The position numbers and the translations under genes are program-made. Source: Streptomyces cadmiisoli (GTDB lineage: Bacteria > Actinomycetota > Actinomycetes > Streptomycetales > Streptomycetaceae). From it: a stretch of 64,000 nt of DNA. The stretch is from positions 3,100,001-3,164,000 of the forward strand of contig NZ_CP030073.1 in assembly GCF_003261055.1 (NCBI RefSeq), read 5' to 3'. The notes below the pieces were generated by a model. That model had not been told where the DNA came from. It made no database searches and saw only the letters and a program-made list of their open reading frames with translations. This document shows positions 54,216 through 62,416 of this stretch, one piece after another (the stretch's first letter is position 1; the number at the start of each line of letters is the position of its first letter).

Positions 54216-54866
54216 ATGCCCTTCCGTGAGATCAACTCCAAGATGGTCGAAGCGACCGTGGTCCCGGGTCAGCGGCTGTTCAGTCAGCGCGGCGCGATGC
54301 TCGCCTACCGGGGCGACGTCTCGTTCACTCCCAACATCGCCGGCGGCCGGGGCGGGGTCATGTCGATGATCGGCCGCCGGGTCGCCGACGAGGACACTCC
54401 TTTGATGACCGTCGAGGGCAGCGGCATCGTCCTGTTCGGGCACGGCGGCCACCACGTCCAGGTGATCAACCTCGCCGGCGACACCCTCTGCGTCGAGGCC
54501 GACCGCCTCCTCGCCTTCGAGGGCACACTCGACCAGGGCACCGTCTTCCTGGGCGCGCAGGGCGGTGTGATGGGCATGGTCCGGGGCCAGGTCTCCGGGC
54601 AGGGCCTGTTCACGACCAGCCTGAAGGGCTACGGCTCGGTGGCCGTGATGGCGCACGGCGGCGTCTTCGAGATCCCGATCACCCCGCAGCGCCCGGTGCA
54701 CGTCGACCCGCAGGCCTATGTCGCGCACCACGGCGACGTGCGCAACAAGCTGTCGACCGCGCTGGGCTGGCGGGACATGGTGGGCCGAGGCTCCGGCGAG
54801 GCGTTCCAACTGGAGCTGAGCGGCAACGGTGCGGTGTACGTCCAGGCGTCGGAGGAGAAGCTGTGA
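54216..54866 (+). CDS. AIM24 family protein (2 of 3)
   Basis: A 216-residue AIM24 protein (MPFREINSKMVEATVVPGQR start; FTTSLKGYGSVAVMAHGG mirrors paralogue 1). ATG at 54216 has GGGAG 9 bases upstream. It starts directly after the first paralogue's stop. Confidence 0.85.
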   Translation: MPFREINSKMVEATVVPGQRLFSQRGAMLAYRGDVSFTPNIAGGRGGVMSMIGRRVADEDTPLMTVEGSGIVLFGHGGHHVQVINLAGDTLCVEADRLLAFEGTLDQGTVFLGAQGGVMGMVRGQVSGQGLFTTSLKGYGSVAVMAHGGVFEIPITPQRPVHVDPQAYVAHHGDVRNKLSTALGWRDMVGRGSGEAFQLELSGNGAVYVQASEEKL

Positions 54867-55648
54867 CCCACGGTCCCGTCGTCCATGACCCGGCGACCCT
54901 GCCCGCCGACGACAACGTCAACGCCTACACCTTCTGCGTGGAACTCAAGGGGACCGAGTGGTTCCTGCAGAAGGGCAAGATGATCGCCTACTACGGCTCG
55001 ATCGAGTTCAACGGCATCGGGCACGGTCGACTCGACCGACTTGTCCGTACTTCGTTTCATTCGCCACTGCACGCCGCCGACTGGGTCGTGGCGGCGGGCT
55101 CGGGCCGGATGCTCCTCGCCGACCGGGCCTTCGATGTGAATTCGTACGACCTGGCGGACGGCAATCTGACCATTCGCTCCGGCAACCTGCTCGCTTTTCA
55201 GCCAACTCTGACACTCAAACAGTCGATCGTGCCGGGCTTTCTGACCCTGATCGGAACCGGGAAGTTCGTGGCCGCATCCAACGGTCCGGTGGTGTTCATG
55301 GAGCCCCCGCTCCGGGTGGACCCCCAGGCGCTCGTCGGCTGGGCCGACTGCCCGTCGCCGTGCCACCACTACGACCACGGCTACATGACCGGCCTGATGG
55401 GCGGTCTACGTGCACTGACGGGCCTCGGCGGGGCTTCCGGGGAGGAGCACCAGTTCGAGTTCGTGGGGGCCGGCACGGTCCTGCTCCAGTCGACCGAGAC
55501 ACTGATGGCCGAGCAGGCCACGGGCGTCACTCCGCAGCAGGCGGGGGTACCCGGCAGTGGCACGGTGACCGGAGGGCACGGATCGCAATCCGGCGCACCG
55601 CGCCTTCCCGGACAGCTGGGGGACCTCCAGCGTCGCTTCGGGCTGTGA
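54863..55648 (+). CDS. AIM24 family protein (3 of 3)
   Basis: A 261-residue AIM24 paralogue, longer than the others, with a Gly/Ser/Gln-rich C-terminal extension (about 220-261). It contains CPSPCHHYDHGY (about 160-171), a Cys/His-rich insertion not seen in the other two, which could bind metal. GTG at 54863 overlaps the previous stop (GTGA). Confidence 0.83.
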   Translation: MTHGPVVHDPATLPADDNVNAYTFCVELKGTEWFLQKGKMIAYYGSIEFNGIGHGRLDRLVRTSFHSPLHAADWVVAAGSGRMLLADRAFDVNSYDLADGNLTIRSGNLLAFQPTLTLKQSIVPGFLTLIGTGKFVAASNGPVVFMEPPLRVDPQALVGWADCPSPCHHYDHGYMTGLMGGLRALTGLGGASGEEHQFEFVGAGTVLLQSTETLMAEQATGVTPQQAGVPGSGTVTGGHGSQSGAPRLPGQLGDLQRRFGL

Positions 55649-55740
55649 GCGGTAGTCTGCGGAGTGTGACATCGAACGCGTGCACACCGTCACACCACCC
55701 TCACTAGTTCGCTTTTCAACTTCTTAGGTAGACTTCATTC

Positions 55741-56217
55741 ATGGAGACCGAGACGGCCACGCGCTGGCTGACCGATGCGGAGCAGTGTGCCTGGCGCACC
55801 CACCTGGAGGTCAACCGACTGTTGACGTACCAGCTCGAAAAGGACCTGCAGCCGTTCGGCCTGACGATGAACGACTACGAGATCCTGGTGAACCTGTCCG
55901 AGTCCGACGACCTTCGGATGCGGATGAGCGACCTCGCCTCTGCCACCTTGCAGTCCAAGAGTCGCCTCTCCCATCAGATCACCCGGATGGAGAGCGCGAA
56001 CCTGGTGCGCCGGGAGAACTGCGAGTCCGACCGGCGCGGACTCTACGCGGTGCTCACCGAGCACGGTCTGGAGACGATGAAGAAGGTCGCGCCGCACCAC
56101 GTGGCGTCCGTGCGCCGGCACTTCATCGACCTGTTGTCCCCGGACTCGCTGATCGAACTCGACAAGGCGCTCAAGCCCATCGCGGAGCACCTGCGGGGGC
56201 AGCGCGGCCGCCCCTGA
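55741..56217 (+). CDS. MarR-family transcriptional regulator
   Basis: A 158-residue winged-helix regulator (wHTH about 58-115, MSDLASATLQSKSRLSHQIT; wing RRENCESDRRGLYAVL). TAGACT at 55729-55734 lies 6 bases before the ATG with no good ribosome-binding site, suggesting a leaderless transcript. It is 92 bases after the AIM24 genes and converges on the kinase gene. Confidence 0.88.
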   Translation: METETATRWLTDAEQCAWRTHLEVNRLLTYQLEKDLQPFGLTMNDYEILVNLSESDDLRMRMSDLASATLQSKSRLSHQITRMESANLVRRENCESDRRGLYAVLTEHGLETMKKVAPHHVASVRRHFIDLLSPDSLIELDKALKPIAEHLRGQRGRP

Positions 56218-56229
56218 CCGGGAGGCCGC

Positions 56230-57651
56230 CTACCCGAGCGGCAGGCGGAGCTCGAACTGGGCTCCGCCGGCCGCCGCGTCGCGGACCGTGAGCGTGCCGC
56301 CGTGCCGGACGGCGACGTCACGGGCGATGGCGAGGCCCAGTCCCGCGCCGCCCTCGTCCCGGCTGCGCGCCGCGTCCAGCCGTACGAACCGCTCGAAGAT
56401 CCGCTCGCGGTCCGCCACGGGCACCCCCTCGCCGTCGTCGGCCACCTGCACGACGGCGCGGTCCCCCTCGCGCCGTACGGCCACAGAGACGGCCGAGCGC
56501 GCGTGCCGCTGCGCGTTGTCCAGCAGGTTGGCCAGCACCCGGCCCAGCTGGCCGCGCGATCCGGCCACTTCCACCGAATCGGCGGTGACCGACACCCCCG
56601 TGCGGCCCGCGGCCTCCTCCCGCGCCAGCGCGCCGAGGTCCACCCGGGCGTCGGCGGGCCGCTCCCCCGCGTCCAGCCGGGCCAGCAGCAGCAGGTCCGC
56701 CGCCAGCCGCTGAAGCCGGACGGTGTCCTCCACCGCCCCTTCGAGGTCCAGCAGTTCGGGGTGCGCGGCAGCCACTTCCAGCTGGGTGCGCAGCGAGGCG
56801 ATGGGGCTGCGCAGCTCGTGCGAGGCGTCGGCGACGAACCGCCGCTGGCGCTCCACCGAGGACTCCAGCGCGGCGAGGGTCTCATTGGTCGTGCTGGCGA
56901 GCCGCGCGACCTCGTCGTGGGTGTCCGGTTCGGGAACCCGCCGGGACAGGTCCTCGGACGCGGTGATCTCGGCCATCTCGCGCCGGATGCCCTCCACCGG
57001 CCGCAGAGCGCGCCGGGTGACCAGCCAGGTCACGCCGCCGACCACACCGAGCAGCAGCGGGAAGCCGATCAGCATGGCGGTCAGCGCGGTGTCCACGGCG
57101 TTCTGTTCGGCGGCCAGCGGGGCGCCGGCGTACACGGTGACCCGGTCCCCGTGCGGCAGGTCCACCTCGACCGCGGCGAAGCGGTAGTCCGCCGTGTCGC
57201 CGTCGATCGTCGCCGAGCCGTCCTCGAAGGACACCTCGTCGCCGATCTCGCCGGGCTCCGGGGACGAGTCGTCGTCATCGTCGCCCTCACCCGCTTCATC
57301 GTCGTCGCCCTCGCCCCGGGGAGCCGCCGGCTGCTCCGGCCGGACCGCGGTGCTGCCGGTGCCGCTGATCCGCTCCAGCTTGTCGGTGGCGGCGAGGAGC
57401 CTGCCGTCCTTGTCGACCACCTGGAGGGGAGGGTCGTCCTCGTCCACGGGCAGATCCTCGTACCGCTGCCCGGCGGCGATCCGCGCGGCGGCCTCCCGCG
57501 CCGTGCGCTCCGCGTCCGCGCCCGCCTGCTCGGTCAGGTTGGCGTACAGCGCGAGCAGCACGGCGGCACCCGCGGCGACCAGCGCGACCGCCACCACGAG
57601 CGTCGCGCCGAGCGCCGCCCGTGCCCGGACGGAACCGAACAGACGGCTCAC
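56230..57651 (-). CDS. Sensor histidine kinase (OmpR-partner type)
   Basis: A 473-residue membrane kinase: TM1 (about 13-38), an extracytoplasmic domain (40-185) containing an acidic patch (GEGDDDEAGEGDDDDDSS), TM2 (about 190-212), HAMP (213-265), HisKA with FVADASHELRSPIASL, and HATPase (NLLDNAQRHA, DDGEGVP, GAGLGLAI). GTG at 57651 overlaps the regulator stop (GTGA). The acidic sensor patch suggests metal or cationic-peptide sensing (inference). Confidence 0.93.
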   Translation of the reverse strand: MSRLFGSVRARAALGATLVVAVALVAAGAAVLLALYANLTEQAGADAERTAREAAARIAAGQRYEDLPVDEDDPPLQVVDKDGRLLAATDKLERISGTGSTAVRPEQPAAPRGEGDDDEAGEGDDDDDSSPEPGEIGDEVSFEDGSATIDGDTADYRFAAVEVDLPHGDRVTVYAGAPLAAEQNAVDTALTAMLIGFPLLLGVVGGVTWLVTRRALRPVEGIRREMAEITASEDLSRRVPEPDTHDEVARLASTTNETLAALESSVERQRRFVADASHELRSPIASLRTQLEVAAAHPELLDLEGAVEDTVRLQRLAADLLLLARLDAGERPADARVDLGALAREEAAGRTGVSVTADSVEVAGSRGQLGRVLANLLDNAQRHARSAVSVAVRREGDRAVVQVADDGEGVPVADRERIFERFVRLDAARSRDEGGAGLGLAIARDVAVRHGGTLTVRDAAAGGAQFELRLPLG

Positions 57652-58313
57652 CGCGGTGACTCCAGCCGGTACCCGGCACCGCGGACCGTCCGGATCAGCC
57701 CGGCGCCCAGCTTGCGGCGCAGCGCGCTGACGTACACCTCGACGATGTTCGGGTCACCCTCGTACGCGAAGTCCCAGACGTGCTCCAGGATCTCGGCCTT
57801 GGACACCACCTCGCCGGCCCGCACCGCCAGCTGCTCCAGGACCGCGAACTCCTTGGCGGTCAGGGTCACCTCCTCGTCGCCCAGCGAGACCCGGCGGGCC
57901 GCGGTGTCGACCCTGAGGCGGCCGAGGACCAGCACCGGCGAGCCCCCGCTCTGCCCGCGCCGGCGCAGCAGCGCCCTGACCCGGGCCACCAGTACGACGT
58001 ACGAGAACGGCTTGGTCAGGTAGTCGTCGGCGCCGGTGTCCAGGCCCTCCGCCTCGTCGTACTCGCCGTCCTTGGCGGTGAGCATGAGGATCGGCACCTC
58101 GTTGCCGGCGGCGCGCAGCGCGGAGCAGACGCGGTAGCCGTTCAAGCCGGGCAGCATGATGTCGAGCACGATCAGGTCGTACGGCGACTCGCTCGCCCGG
58201 TGCAGGCCCTCCAGCCCGTCGTGGACGACGTCCACGGCATAGCCCTCCGCCGTCAGGCCCTTGGCCAGGGACAGCGCGAGGCGTTTCTCGTCCTCCACGA
58301 TCAGCAGCCGCAT
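57648..58313 (-). CDS. OmpR-family response regulator
   Basis: A 221-residue regulator: receiver domain with Asp8, phospho-acceptor Asp51 (LIVLDIMLPG) and Lys in TKPFSY, then an OmpR winged helix (LTAKEFAVLEQLAVRAGEVV shown in part; VRGAGYRLE). Divergent from the PepSY gene across a 117-base region with direct repeats of OmpR spacing. Confidence 0.94.
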   Translation of the reverse strand: MRLLIVEDEKRLALSLAKGLTAEGYAVDVVHDGLEGLHRASESPYDLIVLDIMLPGLNGYRVCSALRAAGNEVPILMLTAKDGEYDEAEGLDTGADDYLTKPFSYVVLVARVRALLRRRGQSGGSPVLVLGRLRVDTAARRVSLGDEEVTLTAKEFAVLEQLAVRAGEVVSKAEILEHVWDFAYEGDPNIVEVYVSALRRKLGAGLIRTVRGAGYRLESPR

Positions 58314-58335
58314 GCGCCAAGGGTCGCAAACCGAA

Positions 58336-58373
58336 CCTGAAGGGATCTTCAGGCGGCTTCAGGCGGGCTTCAG
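58336..58373. promoter_or_regulatory. CTTCAGG direct repeats, predicted response-regulator box
   Basis: CTTCAGGCGG at 58347-58356, CTTCAGGCGG at 58357-58366 and CTTCAG at 58368-58373 give a 10-11-bp phasing typical of OmpR-type regulators. The upstream CCTGAA (58336-58341) makes an inverted repeat with the first copy. They sit between the regulator and PepSY genes. Confidence 0.65.
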
Positions 58374-58430
58374 CATCCCTCCCGCACGGTGGTTCCTGTC
58401 GGAACACGACCCAGTTGGGGGAGAAACTCC

Positions 58431-59327
58431 ATGTCCACGAAGCGCAACATCCTCGTCGCGGCGCTCACCGCGGCCACCGTGATCGGCGGCGGTACGGCAC
58501 TGGCGGTGACGAGCGGCAGCACCGGCGGCGGTTCGTCGGCGACCCCGACGGCGCCGGCCTCGGTCACGGTGGACGGCACGGGCGGACGCGGGGACGACGA
58601 CCGGACCGACGACCGGGACGCCCGCGGCGACGACGCCGGGCGCGGCACGGTCACCGCCGTGCAGGCGATCGACGCCGCCCTGAAGGCGGCCCCGGGCACC
58701 GTCGTGTCCGTGGACCTCGACCGGGACGACGACCGGGACGACGACGGAGACGACGGCGGGCGCCGCGCCTGGGAGGTCGCTCTGCTGGAGCGGGGCACCA
58801 CGGCGCGCGTCGTGAACGTCGACGCCTCGAACGGCCGGGTCCTCGGTACTCGCGCGGGCGACGACGACGATGTCGACGGCGACGACCGCGCCGGGGCCGG
58901 CGACGCCGCGGTCACCGCCCGGGAGGCCGTGCAGGCCGCCTCCGCGAAGGGCTTCGTCACCTCGATCGACCTCGACGACGACGACCGGTCGGTGAGCTGG
59001 GACGTGGAGGCGATCGACTCCGCGGGGGTGGAGCGCGACTGGAACGTCGACCTGCGGACGGCGGCGGTCACCGCCGACCCGCGCGACGACGGTACGGACG
59101 ACCGCGGCGGGGACGACGACGGAGACGACCGCGGCCGCGACGACGACCGCGACGGCCGCTCGGACGACGACGGCACCGACGACCGCGGGGACGACGACAG
59201 CCGTGCGGACGACCGCCGCGGGGACGACGACGACGACCGCGGCCGCGACGACGGCAAGCACGACAACGACGACCGGGATGACAGGAACGACGACCGCGAC
59301 GACCGCGACGACCACGACGACGACTGA
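58431..59327 (+). CDS. Secreted PepSY-domain protein with extreme Asp-rich tail
   Basis: A 298-residue protein: signal peptide (about 1-26, ILVAALTAATVIGGGTALAV), two PepSY-like repeats (about 75-140, VTAVQAIDAALKAAPGTVVS; and about 160-220, VTAREAVQAASAKGFVTSID), and a tail of about 80 residues made largely of D, R and G (for example DDRDDRDDHDDD). ATG at 58431 with GGGAG 8 bases upstream. Probably controlled by the divergent two-component system; it may bind metal ions or modulate the kinase. Confidence 0.85.
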   Translation: MSTKRNILVAALTAATVIGGGTALAVTSGSTGGGSSATPTAPASVTVDGTGGRGDDDRTDDRDARGDDAGRGTVTAVQAIDAALKAAPGTVVSVDLDRDDDRDDDGDDGGRRAWEVALLERGTTARVVNVDASNGRVLGTRAGDDDDVDGDDRAGAGDAAVTAREAVQAASAKGFVTSIDLDDDDRSVSWDVEAIDSAGVERDWNVDLRTAAVTADPRDDGTDDRGGDDDGDDRGRDDDRDGRSDDDGTDDRGDDDSRADDRRGDDDDDRGRDDGKHDNDDRDDRNDDRDDRDDHDDD

Positions 59328-59334
59328 CGGTTGG

Positions 59335-59381
59335 GGGCAGGGGCCCGGCGCGCGAACTCCTCGCGGCCGCCGGCCCTGCCC
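59335..59381. terminator. Hairpin between PepSY and meaB genes
   Basis: Imperfect inverted repeat (GGGCAGGGGCCCGGCG against CGCCGGCCCTGCCC) in the convergent gap. Confidence 0.4.
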
Positions 59382-59415
59382 TTCCCGTCCGCCGAGCGGG
59401 CCGGGCGCGGTGCCG

Positions 59416-60375
59416 TCAGTCGCCCGCCGTCAGCCCGGCCACCAGTTCGTCGGCCGCCCGGTACGGGTCCAGTTCCCCGGTGACGATCCGTTCCGCCAGG
59501 GTGCTCAGACGCCGGTCGCCGTGCAGGTCGCCGATGCGCCGGCGCAGGGTCGTCACGGCGATCGTCTCGACCTCGCGCGAGGCGCGGGCGAGCCGGCGTT
59601 CGCCGAGGACGCCCCGCTCCTCCATCCAGGCACGGTGCTTCTCCAGGGCCTCGACGACCTCGTCGATGCCCTCGGCGCGCGAGGCGACCGTCCTGACGAT
59701 CGGGGGTCGCCAGTCGCCGGGTCCCCGGGACTCGCCGAGGCCCAGCATGTGGTTCAGTTCCCTGACGGTGGCGTCGGCGCCGTCCCGGTCGGCCTTGTTG
59801 ACGACGTACACGTCGCCGATCTCCAGGATTCCGGCCTTCGCCGCCTGGATGCCGTCCCCCATGCCGGGGGCGAGCAGGACGACCGAGGTGTCGGCCTGGG
59901 AGGCGATCTCCACCTCCGACTGGCCCACCCCCACGGTCTCGACCAGGATCACGTCGCAGCCCGCCGCGTCCAGTACGCGGATCGCCTGCGGCGCGGCCCA
60001 GGCGAGTCCGCCCAGGTGACCCCGGGTCGCCATCGAGCGGATGTAGACGCCGGGGTCGGAGGCGTGATCGGACATGCGGACCCGGTCACCGAGCAGCGCA
60101 CCCCCGGAGAAGGGCGACGACGGGTCGACGGCCAGGACGCCGACCCGCTTTCCCTGCTTGCGGTACGCCGTCACCAGCGCCGACGTGGATGTCGACTTGC
60201 CGACACCGGGCGAGCCGGTGAGGCCGACGACGTAGGCGTTGCCGGTCAGTGGGGCCAGCGCCGCCATGACCTCCCTGAGCTGCGGGGACGCCCCCTCCAC
60301 CAGGGAGATCAGCCGGGCTACGGCCCGCGGCCTGCCCTCCCTGGCCTGGGCCACCAGTGTGGAGACGTCCTGCAT
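59416..60375 (-). CDS. meaB: Methylmalonyl-CoA mutase-associated GTPase MeaB
   Basis: A 319-residue G3E-family GTPase: Walker A GLTGSPGVGKST, switch region VDPSSPFSGGALLGDR, VETVGVGQSE, and base-recognition NKADRDG. It protects and reloads B12-dependent acyl-CoA mutases. ATG at 60375 has GGAG 5 bases upstream; the preceding GTG at 60378 is too close to it. Lies downstream of the thiolase gene on the same strand (37-base gap). A client could be IcmA/IcmB or methylmalonyl-CoA mutase. Confidence 0.94.
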   Translation of the reverse strand: MQDVSTLVAQAREGRPRAVARLISLVEGASPQLREVMAALAPLTGNAYVVGLTGSPGVGKSTSTSALVTAYRKQGKRVGVLAVDPSSPFSGGALLGDRVRMSDHASDPGVYIRSMATRGHLGGLAWAAPQAIRVLDAAGCDVILVETVGVGQSEVEIASQADTSVVLLAPGMGDGIQAAKAGILEIGDVYVVNKADRDGADATVRELNHMLGLGESRGPGDWRPPIVRTVASRAEGIDEVVEALEKHRAWMEERGVLGERRLARASREVETIAVTTLRRRIGDLHGDRRLSTLAERIVTGELDPYRAADELVAGLTAGD

Positions 60376-60412
60376 CACAGCTCCGTTCGCGAGACAGCGG
60401 GCGACAATCCGG

Positions 60413-61615
60413 TCAGGCCTTCGGTACCCGCACGATCAGTGCGTCACCCTGGCCGCCGCCCCCGCACAGGGCGGCCGCGCCGACGCCGCCGCCGCGCCGC
60501 TTCAGCTCCAGCGCGAGGTGCAGCACCAGACGGGCGCCGGACATACCGATCGGGTGACCCAGGGCGATGGCCCCACCGTTGACGTTCACCCTTTCGGTGG
60601 ACACGCCCAGGTCCTTCATCGACTGCACCGCGACGGCGGCGAAGGCCTCGTTGATCTCGATCAGGTCGAGGTCGGAAACCTCCAGGCCCTCCTTCTTCAG
60701 GGCGTGCGCGATCGCGTTCGACGGCTGGGACTGGAGGGAGTTGTCGGGACCCGCCACATTGCCGTGGGCGCCGATCTCCGCGATCCAGTCGAGGCCCAGT
60801 TCCTCGGCCTTGGCCTTGCTCATCACGACCACGGCCGCGGCGCCGTCGGAGATCTGCGAGGAGGAACCGGCGGTGATGGTGCCCTCCCGGGTGAACGCCG
60901 GGCGCAGCTTGCCGAGGCTCTCGGCGGTGGTGTCACCGCGGATGCCCTCGTCCTTGCTGAACAGGACCGCGTCACCCTTGCGCTGCGGGATCTCGACGGG
61001 GGTGATCTCGGCCTCGAAGACGCCGTTCTTCTGCGCGGCGGCGGCGCGCTGGTGGGACAGGGCGGCGATCTCGTCCTGCTCCGCGCGGCCGATGCCGAGC
61101 CGGGTGTTGTGCTTCTCGGTGGACTCGCCCATGGCGATGTTCTCGAAGGCGTCGGTCAGGCCGTCGTGGGCCATCGCGTCGAGCAGTTCGACCGCGCCGT
61201 ACTTGTAGCCCTCGCGGGACTTGGGCAGCAGGTGCGGGGCGTTGGTCATGGACTCCTGGCCGCCCGCGACGACCACGTCGAACTCACCCGCGCGGATCAG
61301 CTGGTCGGCGAGGGCGATGGCGTCGAGGCCGGAGAGGCACACCTTGTTGATGGTGAGCGCGGGGACGCTCAGCGGGATGCCGGCCTTGACCGCGGCCTGG
61401 CGGGCCGGGATCTGGCCCGCGCCGGCCTGGAGCACCTGGCCCATGATCACGTACTGCACCTGGTCGCCGCCGATCCCCGCACGGTCGAGGGCGGCCTTGA
61501 TCGCGAAGCCGCCGAGGTCGGCTCCGGAGAAGGACTTCAGCGAGCCGAGCAGCCGTCCCATGGGCGTACGCGCGCCCGCGACGATCACCGACGTCGTGCT
61601 GTTCGATCCAGTCAT
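60413..61615 (-). CDS. Acetyl-CoA C-acetyltransferase (thiolase)
   Basis: A 400-residue thiolase with nucleophilic Cys93 ([12 protein letters not shown]), His in [12 protein letters not shown], and second catalytic Cys384 ([11 protein letters not shown]). Biosynthetic-type length; condenses two acetyl-CoA to acetoacetyl-CoA or runs in reverse. ATG at 61615 with AAGGGGAT upstream. Divergent from the epimerase gene. Confidence 0.94.
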   Translation of the reverse strand: MTGSNSTTSVIVAGARTPMGRLLGSLKSFSGADLGGFAIKAALDRAGIGGDQVQYVIMGQVLQAGAGQIPARQAAVKAGIPLSVPALTINKVCLSGLDAIALADQLIRAGEFDVVVAGGQESMTNAPHLLPKSREGYKYGAVELLDAMAHDGLTDAFENIAMGESTEKHNTRLGIGRAEQDEIAALSHQRAAAAQKNGVFEAEITPVEIPQRKGDAVLFSKDEGIRGDTTAESLGKLRPAFTREGTITAGSSSQISDGAAAVVVMSKAKAEELGLDWIAEIGAHGNVAGPDNSLQSQPSNAIAHALKKEGLEVSDLDLIEINEAFAAVAVQSMKDLGVSTERVNVNGGAIALGHPIGMSGARLVLHLALELKRRGGGVGAAALCGGGGQGDALIVRVPKA

Positions 61616-61765
61616 GCGCTGTGATCCCCTTACCGGCCTGCACGGGCCGAGGAGTGAACGAGGGTTTACTTCGAATGTACTGATCCGTCGTCCACCACGT
61701 CATCGGGCTGTCGGTGTGATCGCGCGCACGTTGCGTAACCACCTCCGTAGCGCTGCACTGAAACC

Positions 61766-62206
61766 ATGCTGACGCGAATCGACCACATCGGGATTGCCTG
61801 TCATGACCTCGACGCGACCGTCGCGTTCTACCGGGCAACGTACGGCTTCGAGGTGTTCCACACCGAGGTCAACGAGGAGCAGGGCGTCCGCGAGGCCATG
61901 CTCAAGATCAACGATACGTCGGACGGCGGCGCCTCGTACCTGCAACTGCTGGAGCCGACCCGCGAGGACTCCACGGTCGCGAAATGGCTCGCCAAGAACG
62001 GCGAGGGCGTCCACCACATCGCTTTCGGTACGGCGGATGTGGACGGCGACGCCGCCGCGATCAAGGACAAGGGCGTACGCGTTCTGTACGAGGAGCCGCG
62101 ACGCGGCTCCATGGGGTCACGAATCACCTTCCTGCACCCCAAGGATTGTCATGGCGTACTGACAGAACTGGTCACTTCGGCACCTGTTGAGTCACCTGAG
62201 CACTGA
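61766..62206 (+). CDS. mce: Methylmalonyl-CoA epimerase
   Basis: A 146-residue vicinal-oxygen-chelate protein with the metal-ligand pattern of epimerases (RIDHIGIACHDLD, GEGVHHIAFGTADV, HGVLTELV). Interconverts (2R)- and (2S)-methylmalonyl-CoA, supplying polyketide precursors or propionate catabolism. ATG at 61766 lacks a clear ribosome-binding site. Confidence 0.93.
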   Translation: MLTRIDHIGIACHDLDATVAFYRATYGFEVFHTEVNEEQGVREAMLKINDTSDGGASYLQLLEPTREDSTVAKWLAKNGEGVHHIAFGTADVDGDAAAIKDKGVRVLYEEPRRGSMGSRITFLHPKDCHGVLTELVTSAPVESPEH

Positions 62207-62416
62207 TGCTCGTACATATGGGCCGGTAGGGTTGGGGGCGGTCGCCGCTCCGGCAGGGCGGCCGCATGTCCGGGGTCCGGGTTTCGGGGGACGAGCGTCG
62301 GGGCAGCAGCCCATGCTCCGTCGTTGATCTGACACCATTCCCCGGGGGCCCCGTTCGGCGGATGGACGGAGCTCGTACGGAGAGACTTGCGACCAGGGGA
62401 CGGATGGGACCGCGCA

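Noticed and set aside
58359..59315. Val/Ala-rich minus-strand open frame opposite the PepSY gene
   Set aside because: It is the complement of Asp codons (GAC/GTC) in the acidic tail, an artefact of low complexity.
61660..61690. Second copy of the icmA palindrome upstream of the thiolase gene
   Set aside because: Only the left half (TTTACTT and two nearby bases) matches; the right arm differs, so it was not called an operator.
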